DNA of 64,000 nt from Bacteroidales bacterium (GCA_024710405.1 JANJUV010000007.1:372001-436000), one strand, 5' to 3'. Counted from the first letter of the stretch, positions 28,039-37,593 are shown. The notes: generated by a model from the letters alone, not told the origin. A program made the numbers and translations.

Positions 28039-28939
28039 ATTTGTGGGGTATTATTATGTTCAGACTAAGCGGATTAACTTCAATTGTAAGGTCCTTGTCA
28101 AGTCGAACGGGTTCGCCATCAAGGTTTACCACCCGGTTCTTCCGTCTCACCAATTCAATGCGGGTTGCCTTGTGGATGTTTACATATTTCGACCGATGTA
28201 TCATCTTCAGGAACAACAAATTAATAATCAGAGGCATCTCAAAGATAGTAGGTTTCTGCACAATACACACATCAAGCAGTCCGTCGTTGAGCTCTGCATT
28301 GGGCGCAATGGTTGTGTTGTACCCAAACTGATTGGAATTGGCAAAAGTGATGAATAAAGCCTTGGTTTTAATTCTGGTATGCCCGTCGAGCATCACAATA
28401 TAGGTTTTGGGTCTGTAGGACTGAAAACGCTGCGCCACGATGCGGAAATAAGTAAAAAATCCCCTGTGGGGTTCTTTGGCAAACAGTTTGGCCACAAGTG
28501 CATCAAAGCCAACTCCGGCAAGGCTCACGAATACCTGCCCGTTGATCTTTCCGGTGTCTATCTTTGTTATTCCTCCCTTAATAATCAGCTCGATGGCTTT
28601 TTCAAAATGAAAGGGTATGTTCAAGTGTCTGGCAAGACCATTGCCCGATCCGCTCGGAATGATGCCCAAAACTGTCGGAGTGCCAACCAGGTTGCGGGCA
28701 ACTTCATTTATGGTGCCATCGCCGCCAACCGCAACAACCACATCGAAACCTGATGCTACGGCATTACGGCTAAGCTCATCGGCATGTCCCTGATAACGTG
28801 TGAATTCTATCTGAAAAGTGCATGGCGTTCCATCAAGCTGAGCAGCAACCCGCTCAGGAAATGAGTCCTTATGGACACCACCGGCTACCGGGTTCACCAC
28901 AAAAAGTATCTTCCGTTTCTTCACTATTTTATCTGTCAT
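28031..28939 (-). CDS. Diacylglycerol/lipid kinase (YegS/DgkB family)
   Basis: A 302-aa member of the soluble lipid-kinase family. The N-terminal domain has FVVNPVAGG and the nucleotide-binding VAVGGDGTINEVA (about 70-82) and IIPSGSGNGLARH. The C-terminal beta-sandwich domain has SLAGVGFDALVA and the family end VVNLDGEPVRLDKDLTIEV. It phosphorylates diacylglycerol or a related lipid with ATP. It overlaps the LtaS-like gene by 4 bases, which suggests it recycles the lipid by-product of that enzyme (inference). Confidence 0.92.
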   Translation of the reverse strand: MTDKIVKKRKILFVVNPVAGGVHKDSFPERVAAQLDGTPCTFQIEFTRYQGHADELSRNAVASGFDVVVAVGGDGTINEVARNLVGTPTVLGIIPSGSGNGLARHLNIPFHFEKAIELIIKGGITKIDTGKINGQVFVSLAGVGFDALVAKLFAKEPHRGFFTYFRIVAQRFQSYRPKTYIVMLDGHTRIKTKALFITFANSNQFGYNTTIAPNAELNDGLLDVCIVQKPTIFEMPLIINLLFLKMIHRSKYVNIHKATRIELVRRKNRVVNLDGEPVRLDKDLTIEVNPLSLNIIIPHKYE

Positions 28940-30879
28940 TCGGCCACCTTAAGTTCGTTCCGTATCATGCGGTTGTTGTATTGCTGAATGATTGCTTTCA
29001 AAAAGAGTTCGTGACGCATCCGCACGAAAACCTGCTCATCCTTCAGATTATTCTGAAGCTGAGGATCAAACGACAAACTGTATAATGCCACTGTTTTGTT
29101 CCCGTCGAAATGCAGCACGTAATCGTCCATGATCAGCTGATACATTCCGTTGAGAAAACTCAGGCTATAGTGCGGTCTGCTGTCATCAAACAGGTTGTTG
29201 CCAAAAGCCAGAAAAGGTTTGTTGTATCCAAGCAGTGAAAGCACAGACGGCATCACATCTGTATGTTGGGCGATAGTTTCCGGTCGGCCTGAACAATCCA
29301 TTGCAGGATGATAAAATGCAAGCGGTACGGCATAAGTGCCAAGCAAAGTATTGTATGCAGGATGTTTATCGTCTTCGGAGGTGTGGTCGGCAGTGATCAC
29401 AAACAGTGTGTTGTGAAACCAGGATGTCATTCTGATGGTTTCAAAAAAACGTTTGAGCGCGAAATCGGTGTAGGCGATACTTTGTTGTATCTCGTTACCA
29501 ACATGAGCAAATTGTATCTTATTTGAAGGCGGAATGGTGTAGGGATGATGCGACGAGAGAGTAAACACGCCCGCAGCAAAGGGTTCGGGCATGTCGCTGA
29601 TTTTCTGGGCTACAAACTGCAGAAAAGGTTCATCGAATATACCCCATTTACCGTCAAAATCCTTTTCGTTGCCGTATTCTGTGCGGCCATAATAGTGTTG
29701 AAAACCGGCAGCAGCTGCAAAAGCATCAAAACTCATGGTTCCGTTGCTTCCGCCATGAAAAAATGCTGTGGAATAGCCCTCTGCCTTCAGGAGTCGCCCG
29801 AGCCCCGAAATTCTGTTACCGGCATAGGGCGAAGTGGGATAATCCACATACATCAGTGATGGGATACCGGCCAGCACCGAAGGGAGCGCCTCGATGGACC
29901 GCTTGCCGTTGGCCCAAGCCCCGAAAGTGTGGCTTATACCCAGCAGGGAATCCAGAAAAGGAGTGTAGGATTCCGTTCGGTCAGGACGAAAGAAACCAAG
30001 GTGTTCCTGCCCAAAACTTTCCAGGATGATGATCACCACATTGGCTTGAGAGACCCGCAGACATGAATCCGACGGCTGAGTCACACCTTTGGCAAATTCA
30101 GGGGTAAAAACTGTATTAATCTCAGTTTCATCGAAGAACCTAATGGTTTTAAGGTTCTTGGCATTGTAGGTTTTGACAACGGAAAACGGTGTGTTGAGCA
30201 CCAGTGCCATGTGTTCGGGACTGGCATAGCGCGCAGCCGTCACCACATTAATGGGTTTCATCTGAAACCCGCCCCTGACCATGATAATGAAAGCCGCAAA
30301 CCAAAACTGCAGTATGATCGACTGCCAGATGTACCAGGATGCTTTGCGGACCGGTGGCGGGCTCATGGGGACAAAATACTTGCCGGCCTTATACAATACC
30401 CACAACAGTAAGAGCCAGATGAAAAACATATACCAATAATCGCCCAGCACTCCTCCAACCACCATCATGCGGTTTTCCGACTCATTGCCAAAAAACTGAA
30501 ACAGCTCAGATGTGGTTCTTTTGCCGATATACCTGAAATAAATGGTATCAATCAGGTTCAATGCCAACGCGATGCCGTTTAACGCCACATACACAGCATG
30601 TACCACATGCTGCCAGCTTTTGTCATAGCGATGCACCAGCGGCACTGCCAGCAGCAGAATGATGGGTATATTTACCATGGCGAGTGCACTGAAGTCGAAC
30701 CTGAGGCCGGCGGTCATCAGATGCAGCAATTCGAAAAAATTCAGGGAACTGAACCAGGCCGTATTGAAAAAATAAAACAACCATCGGGTAAAAGACATCA
30801 GCACCATCACAAGTGCCAGCCTGTAGGCAAGCAACATAGGCATGGGAACCCGTCTGGTTATTCCGAACCTGATCTTCAT
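28936..30879 (-). CDS. LTA synthase-like membrane phosphotransferase (sulfatase fold)
   Basis: A 647-aa protein with about five membrane helices (residues 15-215) and an extracytoplasmic sulfatase-fold domain (about 275-620). Active-site elements: ILESFGQEHLG (Glu metal ligand), GKRSIEALPSVLAGIP (nucleophile region near residue 328), FFHGGSNGTMSFDAFA and VITADHTSED (Asp-His ligands near 495). LtaS-type enzymes move phosphoglycerol, and relatives move phosphoethanolamine, from phospholipids to a glycan or lipid. A Gram-negative has no classical lipoteichoic acid, so the acceptor is unknown. Start shares bases with the lipoprotein stop (TGATG); the end overlaps the lipid kinase. Confidence 0.9.
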   Translation of the reverse strand: MKIRFGITRRVPMPMLLAYRLALVMVLMSFTRWLFYFFNTAWFSSLNFFELLHLMTAGLRFDFSALAMVNIPIILLLAVPLVHRYDKSWQHVVHAVYVALNGIALALNLIDTIYFRYIGKRTTSELFQFFGNESENRMMVVGGVLGDYWYMFFIWLLLLWVLYKAGKYFVPMSPPPVRKASWYIWQSIILQFWFAAFIIMVRGGFQMKPINVVTAARYASPEHMALVLNTPFSVVKTYNAKNLKTIRFFDETEINTVFTPEFAKGVTQPSDSCLRVSQANVVIIILESFGQEHLGFFRPDRTESYTPFLDSLLGISHTFGAWANGKRSIEALPSVLAGIPSLMYVDYPTSPYAGNRISGLGRLLKAEGYSTAFFHGGSNGTMSFDAFAAAAGFQHYYGRTEYGNEKDFDGKWGIFDEPFLQFVAQKISDMPEPFAAGVFTLSSHHPYTIPPSNKIQFAHVGNEIQQSIAYTDFALKRFFETIRMTSWFHNTLFVITADHTSEDDKHPAYNTLLGTYAVPLAFYHPAMDCSGRPETIAQHTDVMPSVLSLLGYNKPFLAFGNNLFDDSRPHYSLSFLNGMYQLIMDDYVLHFDGNKTVALYSLSFDPQLQNNLKDEQVFVRMRHELFLKAIIQQYNNRMIRNELKVAE

Positions 30880-31232
30880 CAGAAAATATTCACATAAACG
30901 GTTCGTTGCACTTCGGTGGCTTTGTTTCCGGCCGCATCAGACACATTGAAAGTTACCTTGTAAGAACCCACTGCACCGGTGTTTACCCTGTTGTCAATTA
31001 CCAAACGGGTGGAAATATCCACTGTGTCGCGCTGTGCATTGATATCAAAGGCCCTGGCACCTGCATCAGTATAAGGTTTGTTGAGCTCGGCCCAAACAAT
31101 GGATTCGCCGTTAAGCACAATAAAAGGCGGATACGGATCGGCTTTTTCCTCCTCTTTGTTGCAGGCAGTAAAAAACAACACGGTCAGCAGGATGAAACCC
31201 TGTAGTGTCTTCAATCTGATACCTGTCATCAT
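30879..31232 (-). CDS. Ig-like (DUF5011-type) lipoprotein
   Basis: A 117-aa lipoprotein: a signal segment with lipobox LFFTAC (Cys about residue 24), then one bacterial Ig-like domain with the DUF5011 pattern (WAELNKPYTDAGARAFD, GSYKVTFNVSDAAGNKA). Met1 or Met2 may be the start. It is the first gene of the LtaS-like operon and is coupled to it by a TGATG overlap, so it may assist that enzyme at the envelope (inference). Confidence 0.85.
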   Translation of the reverse strand: MMTGIRLKTLQGFILLTVLFFTACNKEEEKADPYPPFIVLNGESIVWAELNKPYTDAGARAFDINAQRDTVDISTRLVIDNRVNTGAVGSYKVTFNVSDAAGNKATEVQRTVYVNIF

Positions 31233-31260
31233 GTTGTTGTCTGTTTCTTTAAGTATGGCA

Positions 31261-31268
31261 CAAAAGTA
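31261..31268 (-). promoter_or_regulatory. -7 promoter box of the envelope operon (TACTTTTG, minus strand)
   Basis: Perfect TAnnTTTG match 29 bases before the lipoprotein start. It probably drives the series down to the MscS-type gene. Confidence 0.6.
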
Positions 31269-31358
31269 CGATATTTTGTCGAGTGTGTTCAGGCATAATC
31301 TACTTAATAAATTCAGACTTCTTTGTTGTATTGCATGGGCAGGATGAGCCCGATTGCC

Positions 31359-31366
31359 TATTTTTG
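31359..31366 (+). promoter_or_regulatory. -7 promoter box of the HAD hydrolase gene (TATTTTTG)
   Basis: Perfect TAnnTTTG match 19 bases before the ATG at 31385, which supports that start. Confidence 0.6.
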
Positions 31367-31384
31367 TCCAAATCTTTTACCATA

Positions 31385-31861
31385 ATGATCAAATTGTTGG
31401 TTTTCGACTGGGGCGACACCATCATGCGCGATTTCGACCTGCCCGGCCCGATGTCGGACTGGCCTGATGTTGCCTGGATCGAGGGTGCCGAAACAGCACT
31501 CAGGACGCTGAGCAGCAAATACACCTGCGCCATTGCTACCAGCGCCGACCACTCCGATGTGGCCGAAATGAAAAAAGCGCTCAAACGCGTGGGTGCCGAC
31601 CGCTATTTTCATCTATTCTATTCTCAGAAAGAACTGGGATACAAGAAACCCGATGTACGGTTTTTTACCTCCGTGCTCCGCCTTTCGGGCTTTGCCCCTT
31701 CCGAATCGGCCATGATCGGTAACCTTTACGACAAAGACATCATCGGAGCCAAAGCGGCAGGCATGACCACCTGCTGGTTCAACGAAACTGACATTCGCGG
31801 TAATCACCCACTGGCCGACCACATCATCACCCGCATGGAGCAACTGCTCAATATTTTCTGA
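31385..31861 (+). CDS. HAD-superfamily hydrolase
   Basis: A 158-aa HAD phosphatase-like protein. Motif I is unusual: VFDWGDTIM has Trp where DxD phosphatases have Asp-x-Asp, giving D-W-G-D-T, still a DxxD arrangement seen in some HAD subfamilies. Motif II is IATSADH, the lysine region LGYKKPD and motif IV MIGNLYDKDIIGAKAAGM are present. I start at Met 31385 because the promoter box lies just upstream and the upstream extension (from 31283) has no homology features. Substrate unknown. It is followed 18 bases later by an M23 peptidase gene. Confidence 0.86.
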   Translation: MIKLLVFDWGDTIMRDFDLPGPMSDWPDVAWIEGAETALRTLSSKYTCAIATSADHSDVAEMKKALKRVGADRYFHLFYSQKELGYKKPDVRFFTSVLRLSGFAPSESAMIGNLYDKDIIGAKAAGMTTCWFNETDIRGNHPLADHIITRMEQLLNIF

Positions 31862-31879
31862 CACAGACAACTCATATTC

Positions 31880-33607
31880 ATGGACTTACAAAAGACGATC
31901 AGCAGACACACAGCAATGATAATCATCATGTTGCTACAAATAAGTCTGTCGGCTCAACCCCTGTACAGGCCCCCGCTCGACATTCCGCTGCTGTTGTCGG
32001 GCACCTTTGCCGAGCTGCGCAGCGACCACTTCCATTCGGGTGTGGATTTCCGCACTCAGGGCGTTGAAGGCCATAAAGTGTTTGCCATCGAAGACGGCTA
32101 TGTGAGCCGCATAGCTGTGACTCCCGGTGGCTTTGGCAAAGCCATTTATATAGATCACCCCGCCACCGGACACACCAGTGTGTATGCCCACCTGCAGCGC
32201 TTTCACGGCAAGGTGGCGGATTATGTCAAAGGCGAGCAATACAAAGCACAGAGTTTTACCGTGAATCTGATTCCCGAGACGGGCAGTTTTCAAGTAAAAA
32301 AGGGGGAAATAATCGGATTTTCGGGCAATTCAGGCTCATCCGGCGGCCCGCACCTGCATTTTGAAATCCGCGACAGCCGAAGCCAGTGGCCATTGAACCC
32401 TGCACATTTTGGATTCCCGATACAGGACAACATCCGGCCATCCATAACCAAACTCACTGTTTACCCTGCCAACTTTGAGTCGCGTGTGAACGGACGCGCA
32501 AAAATGCAGCTGTATGAAGTGCAGGGCACTGGCGAAAACCACTATCTGCGCGACAAAGTTGAAATTAAGGCCCGTGGCGCCATTTCGTTCGGCCTGAGCA
32601 CCTTCGACATGCACAACGGAACCCCCAACAAAAACGGAGTTTATGCAGTGGAACTTTTTGTGGATGGTGTAAGGCAGTTTCACTTTACCGCCGACCGCTT
32701 CTCTTTCGACGAAACAAGGCACATCAACAGCCTGATCGACTATCCTTACCTGAAGAAGCATCATTCACGGCTGATCAGGACAGCAAAAGACCCGCTGAAC
32801 AAGCTCAGCATGGCCGGTTATGGCTCCAATGAAGGAGTACTGATTGTTTCCGATACCGCCCTTCATCAGGCTTTGTTCAGGGTGACCGACCATTTCGGAA
32901 ACATCAGCCTGCTGCCTTTCACCATCAGGGGCAGCACCACAGACAGAGAACCAAACACTGTCGCCGGCAACACCTCAGACAGCCTGATCCGGGTACAAGC
33001 CGGCCATCCTAAAGAAATAAGGAATAACGCGCTGCAAGTCAGCATCCCTGACGATGCCTTCTACCGTGATGAATTGCTGATTTTTGGCACAAAAGCAGGA
33101 TCATCAGCCTATCTTTCTGATATTTATACGCTTGGCGACAATACCATTCCGGTGCATAAGGCCATCACCATCGCCATCAAGCCGAAACAGTCAGGGCTTG
33201 GTAAAAAACTGATGATGGCCATGATTGGTGACGACAACAAACCGGTGTATGCCGGAAATACTGTTGAACCTGACGGAAGAATCAGTGCCAGGGTGCGCAA
33301 TCTCGGCAGCTTTGCCATAATAGCCGACAGCATCCCGCCAACCATCAAACCATTGAATTTCACTGATCAAGCTAAAATTGACGAACTGAAACAATTACGT
33401 CTTGAGATTGATGACCGATTGTCGGGTATTGCCGACTACAAACCTTCGCTCAATGGTGCCTGGCTGCTGATGGATTACGACCCCAAAAACAAACTGCTTG
33501 TGTATGCCTTTGACGAACGATTGAAAAAAGGTAAAAACCGCTTCGAACTCAGGGTAACAGACAAATGCGGTAACTCAACAGTGTTTATAGCTGATCTGGA
33601 ATACTGA
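31880..33607 (+). CDS. M23-family zinc metallopeptidase, exported
   Basis: A 575-aa protein with signal peptide (residues 1-25, cleavage after LSA). The LytM domain (about 40-175) has intact zinc motifs: HSGVD (H52, D56), H104 in VYAHL and HLH (H158, H160). A lysostaphin-like domain at the N-terminus followed by about 400 residues of beta-rich repeats is typical of Bacteroidota M23 proteins. It is expected to cut peptidoglycan cross-links in the periplasm. Confidence 0.9.
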   Translation: MDLQKTISRHTAMIIIMLLQISLSAQPLYRPPLDIPLLLSGTFAELRSDHFHSGVDFRTQGVEGHKVFAIEDGYVSRIAVTPGGFGKAIYIDHPATGHTSVYAHLQRFHGKVADYVKGEQYKAQSFTVNLIPETGSFQVKKGEIIGFSGNSGSSGGPHLHFEIRDSRSQWPLNPAHFGFPIQDNIRPSITKLTVYPANFESRVNGRAKMQLYEVQGTGENHYLRDKVEIKARGAISFGLSTFDMHNGTPNKNGVYAVELFVDGVRQFHFTADRFSFDETRHINSLIDYPYLKKHHSRLIRTAKDPLNKLSMAGYGSNEGVLIVSDTALHQALFRVTDHFGNISLLPFTIRGSTTDREPNTVAGNTSDSLIRVQAGHPKEIRNNALQVSIPDDAFYRDELLIFGTKAGSSAYLSDIYTLGDNTIPVHKAITIAIKPKQSGLGKKLMMAMIGDDNKPVYAGNTVEPDGRISARVRNLGSFAIIADSIPPTIKPLNFTDQAKIDELKQLRLEIDDRLSGIADYKPSLNGAWLLMDYDPKNKLLVYAFDERLKKGKNRFELRVTDKCGNSTVFIADLEY

Positions 33608-33618
33608 AATGCAAATCG

Positions 33619-34227
33619 TTAAAGTTTGAACCATGTGGCATCAAGCGTTGATGCACGTTTGCTGCAGTTGTCCTTTTTGCGGATGATGGTCAGCTCCTCC
33701 CCTTTTATGGAGTATAAATACACACCTTCCTGGTTGCCACAGCCCTGATCACCTTCCGTATCCGTAATTGTGAATGAAGCTTTCACTGCTTTTAGAACAC
33801 CTTTTACAGGCTTTTTAAACTCAATGGAAGGGAAGTCGAGCGCAAAGGTTTCGCCCGCTATCGTCATCATGGCTCCGTTCATGGTGCTCACCCAGGTGCC
33901 CTGCAAAGCCGGATCGGGCTTTTCGTTCGTTTTTTGTTTCTTTTCGGCTTTACTGTTCTTTGATTCTGATGGATTCACCTGATCCCCGCTAATTATTCCA
34001 TTTTTGGAAATATTGCCGGCATTATTGTCTTCTGTTTCCTGAACAAGAGATATTTCAGCTATTCCGGGTGATTTATCCCGTTTCCATTTCAGGATAAAAT
34101 AGCCGGCGGCCAGCGAAAGCATGGCAAGCACCAATAAGGCTATGATCAGCCTGGGCAACAGACCCATGCCTTTGCCGCGTCTTTTGGATGCAGGCTTCTT
34201 TGTTGCTGATTTTCTTTTTGTTGCCAT
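33619..34227 (-). CDS. Membrane-anchored protein with lipocalin-like C-terminal domain
   Basis: A 202-aa protein: lysine/arginine-rich start (MATKRKSATKKPASKRRGKG), one membrane helix (about 23-46), a charged linker rich in Lys/Asn/Glu and a C-terminal beta domain from about residue 105 (LQGTWVSTMNGAMMTIAG, YSIKGEELTIIRKKDNC) that resembles lipocalin-like domains. Third gene after ftsK and lolA, 18 bases downstream of lolA, so possibly part of an envelope/lipoprotein unit. Function not known. Confidence 0.72.
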   Translation of the reverse strand: MATKRKSATKKPASKRRGKGMGLLPRLIIALLVLAMLSLAAGYFILKWKRDKSPGIAEISLVQETEDNNAGNISKNGIISGDQVNPSESKNSKAEKKQKTNEKPDPALQGTWVSTMNGAMMTIAGETFALDFPSIEFKKPVKGVLKAVKASFTITDTEGDQGCGNQEGVYLYSIKGEELTIIRKKDNCSKRASTLDATWFKL

Positions 34228-34245
34228 GATGCAGATTGTTTTATC

Positions 34246-34896
34246 CTAACGCATATCAATGATTTCGGCTGTAGGGTAATCAGAAGCTTTGAAACCAAAG
34301 AAACCATCTCCGAAAACTTTATCCGTTACAAGTTTACTGATGGTATAAGTAAACACATTGTTACCCTCGAACATACTGAAGTTGGCAATCTGCATCTTTC
34401 GTTCGTCAATACCGATCTGTATTTTGGCAAATTTCCCCTTCTTAGCAGGCTTAAGTTCAACTGTTTTGATTCCGCGGGCCTGATTGGCCTTGTCGTTCAC
34501 AAATGATGCCTTGTAGTCATTATAATAGGTAGTGAGCAGTTTACCGGGGGTAACGGCATCTTCGCCTGTTTCTGCATCACTGATCATCACTTCATCGCTT
34601 TCGGCGAGGTAAGTCCAAACCGTCTTACCATCACTGATCACCGTTTGCCCGGCTACTACAAGTTTGTATGCATCGCCCATAATGTAGATCTTGCCCTCTT
34701 TCACCTCATCGATACCTGCATCAGCATTCTGCATGCTGTATGCAAAAAACACTTCAAGTGTTTTGTAGGTACGCGTTTTGTCGATCACTTCCTTCACCAG
34801 TTCATCGGCTTTCTTTTGTGCGTTTGCACTAATGCCAGCGAATGCAAGCAGCAAAACCGTAAATGTTAAAAACTTTCTGTTCACTTTCTTATTCAT
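34246..34896 (-). CDS. lolA: LolA-like outer-membrane lipoprotein carrier protein
   Basis: A 216-aa periplasmic protein with signal peptide (about 1-26, ISANA). The mature protein has the LolA beta-half-barrel pattern: ADELVKEVIDKTRTYKTLEVFF, GKIYIMGDAYKLVVAGQTVISDGKTVWTY and SKLVTDKVFGDGFFGFKASDYP. It carries lipoproteins across the periplasm. It follows ftsK by 44 bases, an arrangement common in Bacteroidota. Confidence 0.9.
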   Translation of the reverse strand: MNKKVNRKFLTFTVLLLAFAGISANAQKKADELVKEVIDKTRTYKTLEVFFAYSMQNADAGIDEVKEGKIYIMGDAYKLVVAGQTVISDGKTVWTYLAESDEVMISDAETGEDAVTPGKLLTTYYNDYKASFVNDKANQARGIKTVELKPAKKGKFAKIQIGIDERKMQIANFSMFEGNNVFTYTISKLVTDKVFGDGFFGFKASDYPTAEIIDMR

Positions 34897-34940
34897 TTAA
34901 TCTGTATTCTTTATCACTATTTTGCCATATCGGGCAATGG

Positions 34941-37427
34941 CTATCTCATATCAAGATCTTTCAAAAACTGTTCCAAAGCCATTTCGCTGGCCACTTTTAC
35001 TTCGCGTGCTTTGCTTCCCTCGAAGGGACCTACGATTCCGGCAGCTTCAAGCTGGTCGATGATACGTCCGGCACGGTTGTAGCCCAATTTCAGTTTGCGT
35101 TGCAGCAATGAAGTTGAACCCTGCTGGTTCTGAACAATAATACGTGCAGCATCTTCAAAAAGTTCGTCCCGTTCCGAAGGGTCAAAACTCTCGTCGGGAG
35201 CATCCTGATCGTCGGCATATTCCGGAAGATGGAAGGCGTCAGGATAGCCGCGTTGCGAGCCGATGTAATCAGTAAGTCGTTCCACCTCAGGGGTATCAAT
35301 AAAGGCGCACTGCAACCTGATGAGGTCGTTTCCGGTCGAAAGCAGCATATCGCCTCTTCCGACCAATTGGTCGGCACCACCGCTGTCGAGGATGGTGCGT
35401 GAATCGATCCGCGAAATAACCCTGAAGGCGATACGTGCCGGAAAATTGGCTTTGATGGTTCCGGTGATAATGTTCACCGAAGGCCGCTGAGTGGCAATAA
35501 TCAGGTGAATGCCCACTGCACGTGCCAGCTGCGCCAAACGCGTAATAGGCCCCTCGATTTCTTTGCCTGCCGTCATGATAAGGTCTGCAAACTCATCCAC
35601 CACCAACACGATATAAGGCAGGAAACGGTGTCCCTCGTTGGGGTTCAGCCTCCGCGATCTGAATTTGGTGTTGTATTCCTTGATGTTACGGACCTGAGCA
35701 TCCTTGAGCAGTTCGTATCTGTCGTTCATCTCAATGGTGAGCGAATTCAGGGTTCGGACCACCTTGCGGGTGTCGGTGATGATGGCTTCTTCCGAATCGG
35801 GCAGTTTGGCCAGATAATGACGCTCGATGCGGCTGAACAGACTCAGCTCGACCTTTTTGGGATCGACCAGCACAAACTTAAGTTCGGCCGGATGCTTACA
35901 ATACAGCAGTGAAGTGATGACGGCGTTGAGTCCGACTGATTTACCCTGACCCGTAGCTCCGGCCATGAGAATGTGGGGCATCTTGGTAAGGTCAGCGACA
36001 AAACTCTCGTTGGCTATAGTTTTGCCAAGCCCGAAAGGTAATTCAAACTGATTATTGGTGAACTTCTCCGAGCCGATGATCGAACGCATGGAAACAATCT
36101 CCGGTTTTTGATTGGGCACTTCAATACCCACAGTTCCTTTGCCCGGTATAGGTGCTATAATCCTGATGCCTAAGGCCGAAAGGCTTAGGGCAATATCGTC
36201 TTCGAGGTTTTTGATGCGGCTGATCCGGACACCCGGAGCAGGAACGATTTCGTACAAAGTGACTGTAGGGCCGATAGTGGCTTTGATCTTCTCAATACCT
36301 ATAGCATAATTACCGAGGGTTTCAACAATGCGGTTTTTGTTGGCTTCAAGCTCATTGCGGTCCACATTAATAGTACCGTCACCGTAAGAGTTGAGCAGGT
36401 CAAGGGGTGGAAATTTAAAATCGGGCAGGTCGAGTGTGGGATCGAATTCTGTATCCAAACCCTGATGTCCGATGACTCCTTTGCTTCTGACTTTCTCAGA
36501 CTGTACGGGTGCAACGTCAAGTTCGACTGCATGTTCGGGCTTTACTGAAGTCTCATCTAAAGGTTCGTTGTCATCAACCACAAAAGGTTCTTCATCTTCT
36601 ATGATCTGCTTATTGATCTTTTCCGAGGCCTGCGATGATTCTTTGTCCGGTTCGTCTTCAACAGCATATTCTACTGTATTATACAAGTCAACAGGTATCT
36701 GCTGGCGCAAAAACTCTTGTGCCGGTTGTTCTATGGATGCAGCTTTTGCCGGCAGCCTGAATGAAACATTAAAAACTACAATCAGATAGGCCAAAAACAC
36801 AAAAGAAAGCAACATTACCACACCCAGACTTCCAATAACCGATGAAAGGTAAGCCGACATATACCATCCCACCACTCCTCCAAGAATATTGAGCGGATCG
36901 TTGGGAAAAATATAGGCAAACAAGAGTGGCAGCCAGGCAAGGCTGAAAACAGAAAGTCTCCACAACCTCCAACCGTAAAGAACTTTTATTCCGGACAATA
37001 GTCTTAGTCCAAAAAAAACCAAAGCAATTGGGATAAACAGCACCCCAAGCCCGAATCCTTCCTTAACGAGCACCTGAGCAAAATATGCGCCCAGATTACC
37101 GGTGTGGTTGCTTATAGCCATATCAGTATCCAGAAAGACCCTTGAAAAAGCAGCATTGCTCAGAATATCATCGGTGACTTCGCGAAACCAGAAATAAAAA
37201 AAAGAGGTAAAGGCCAATAACATATAAACACCGAGAAAAATCAACCCCGAACCGAACAACTTAGCAACTTTCTCGTCGCGATACCAGGGTGTGCCCGTGC
37301 GTGCCGGTTTCGGAGTTTTGGTCTTAGGTGTTTTCGCTGAGGCCTGTCCCCCATCCTGCTTCACCTTTGCTTCCTGTTCATCAGGTTTGAAGGTGTTCGT
37401 TTTAAGCTTGTTCTCAGGTCGGCCCAT
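34941..37427 (-). CDS. ftsK: DNA translocase FtsK
   Basis: An 828-aa hexameric motor that pumps DNA during chromosome dimer resolution at the septum. About four or five membrane helices lie between residues 45 and 235. An acidic linker follows, then the alpha/beta motor domain with Walker A GATGQGKS (about 488) and Walker B VLVVDEFADLI. The C-terminal gamma winged helix (RKLKLGYNRAGRIIDQLEAAGIVGP) would read KOPS-like sequences. The linker is shorter than in E. coli. A TAATTTTG box lies 23 bases upstream of the start. Confidence 0.96.
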   Translation of the reverse strand: MGRPENKLKTNTFKPDEQEAKVKQDGGQASAKTPKTKTPKPARTGTPWYRDEKVAKLFGSGLIFLGVYMLLAFTSFFYFWFREVTDDILSNAAFSRVFLDTDMAISNHTGNLGAYFAQVLVKEGFGLGVLFIPIALVFFGLRLLSGIKVLYGWRLWRLSVFSLAWLPLLFAYIFPNDPLNILGGVVGWYMSAYLSSVIGSLGVVMLLSFVFLAYLIVVFNVSFRLPAKAASIEQPAQEFLRQQIPVDLYNTVEYAVEDEPDKESSQASEKINKQIIEDEEPFVVDDNEPLDETSVKPEHAVELDVAPVQSEKVRSKGVIGHQGLDTEFDPTLDLPDFKFPPLDLLNSYGDGTINVDRNELEANKNRIVETLGNYAIGIEKIKATIGPTVTLYEIVPAPGVRISRIKNLEDDIALSLSALGIRIIAPIPGKGTVGIEVPNQKPEIVSMRSIIGSEKFTNNQFELPFGLGKTIANESFVADLTKMPHILMAGATGQGKSVGLNAVITSLLYCKHPAELKFVLVDPKKVELSLFSRIERHYLAKLPDSEEAIITDTRKVVRTLNSLTIEMNDRYELLKDAQVRNIKEYNTKFRSRRLNPNEGHRFLPYIVLVVDEFADLIMTAGKEIEGPITRLAQLARAVGIHLIIATQRPSVNIITGTIKANFPARIAFRVISRIDSRTILDSGGADQLVGRGDMLLSTGNDLIRLQCAFIDTPEVERLTDYIGSQRGYPDAFHLPEYADDQDAPDESFDPSERDELFEDAARIIVQNQQGSTSLLQRKLKLGYNRAGRIIDQLEAAGIVGPFEGSKAREVKVASEMALEQFLKDLDMR

Positions 37428-37449
37428 GTTGATTTTTGGATAGTGTTTG

Positions 37450-37457
37450 CAAAATTA
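37450..37457 (-). promoter_or_regulatory. -7 promoter box of ftsK (TAATTTTG, minus strand)
   Basis: Perfect TAnnTTTG match 23 bases before the ftsK start codon. Confidence 0.6.
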
Positions 37458-37532
37458 ACAAATAATTTCAGCAAGTTAAATCATTGCATAAGCATTGACT
37501 TTCCAATAGCTTTAATTGAAAGGTTGAAGCAT

Positions 37533-37568
37533 AAAAAAAATGCCCGCCTGAAATATTCTGAGGCGGGC
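37533..37568 (-). terminator. Terminator of the metal-uptake operon
   Basis: GCCCGCCT (37542-37549) pairs with AGGCGGGC (37561-37568) around an 11-base loop; on the minus strand a run of eight U follows (37533-37540). It lies 26 bases after the DUF4625 stop. Confidence 0.88.
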
Positions 37569-37593
37569 GATTCGATCCACTGTCACGTCATTA

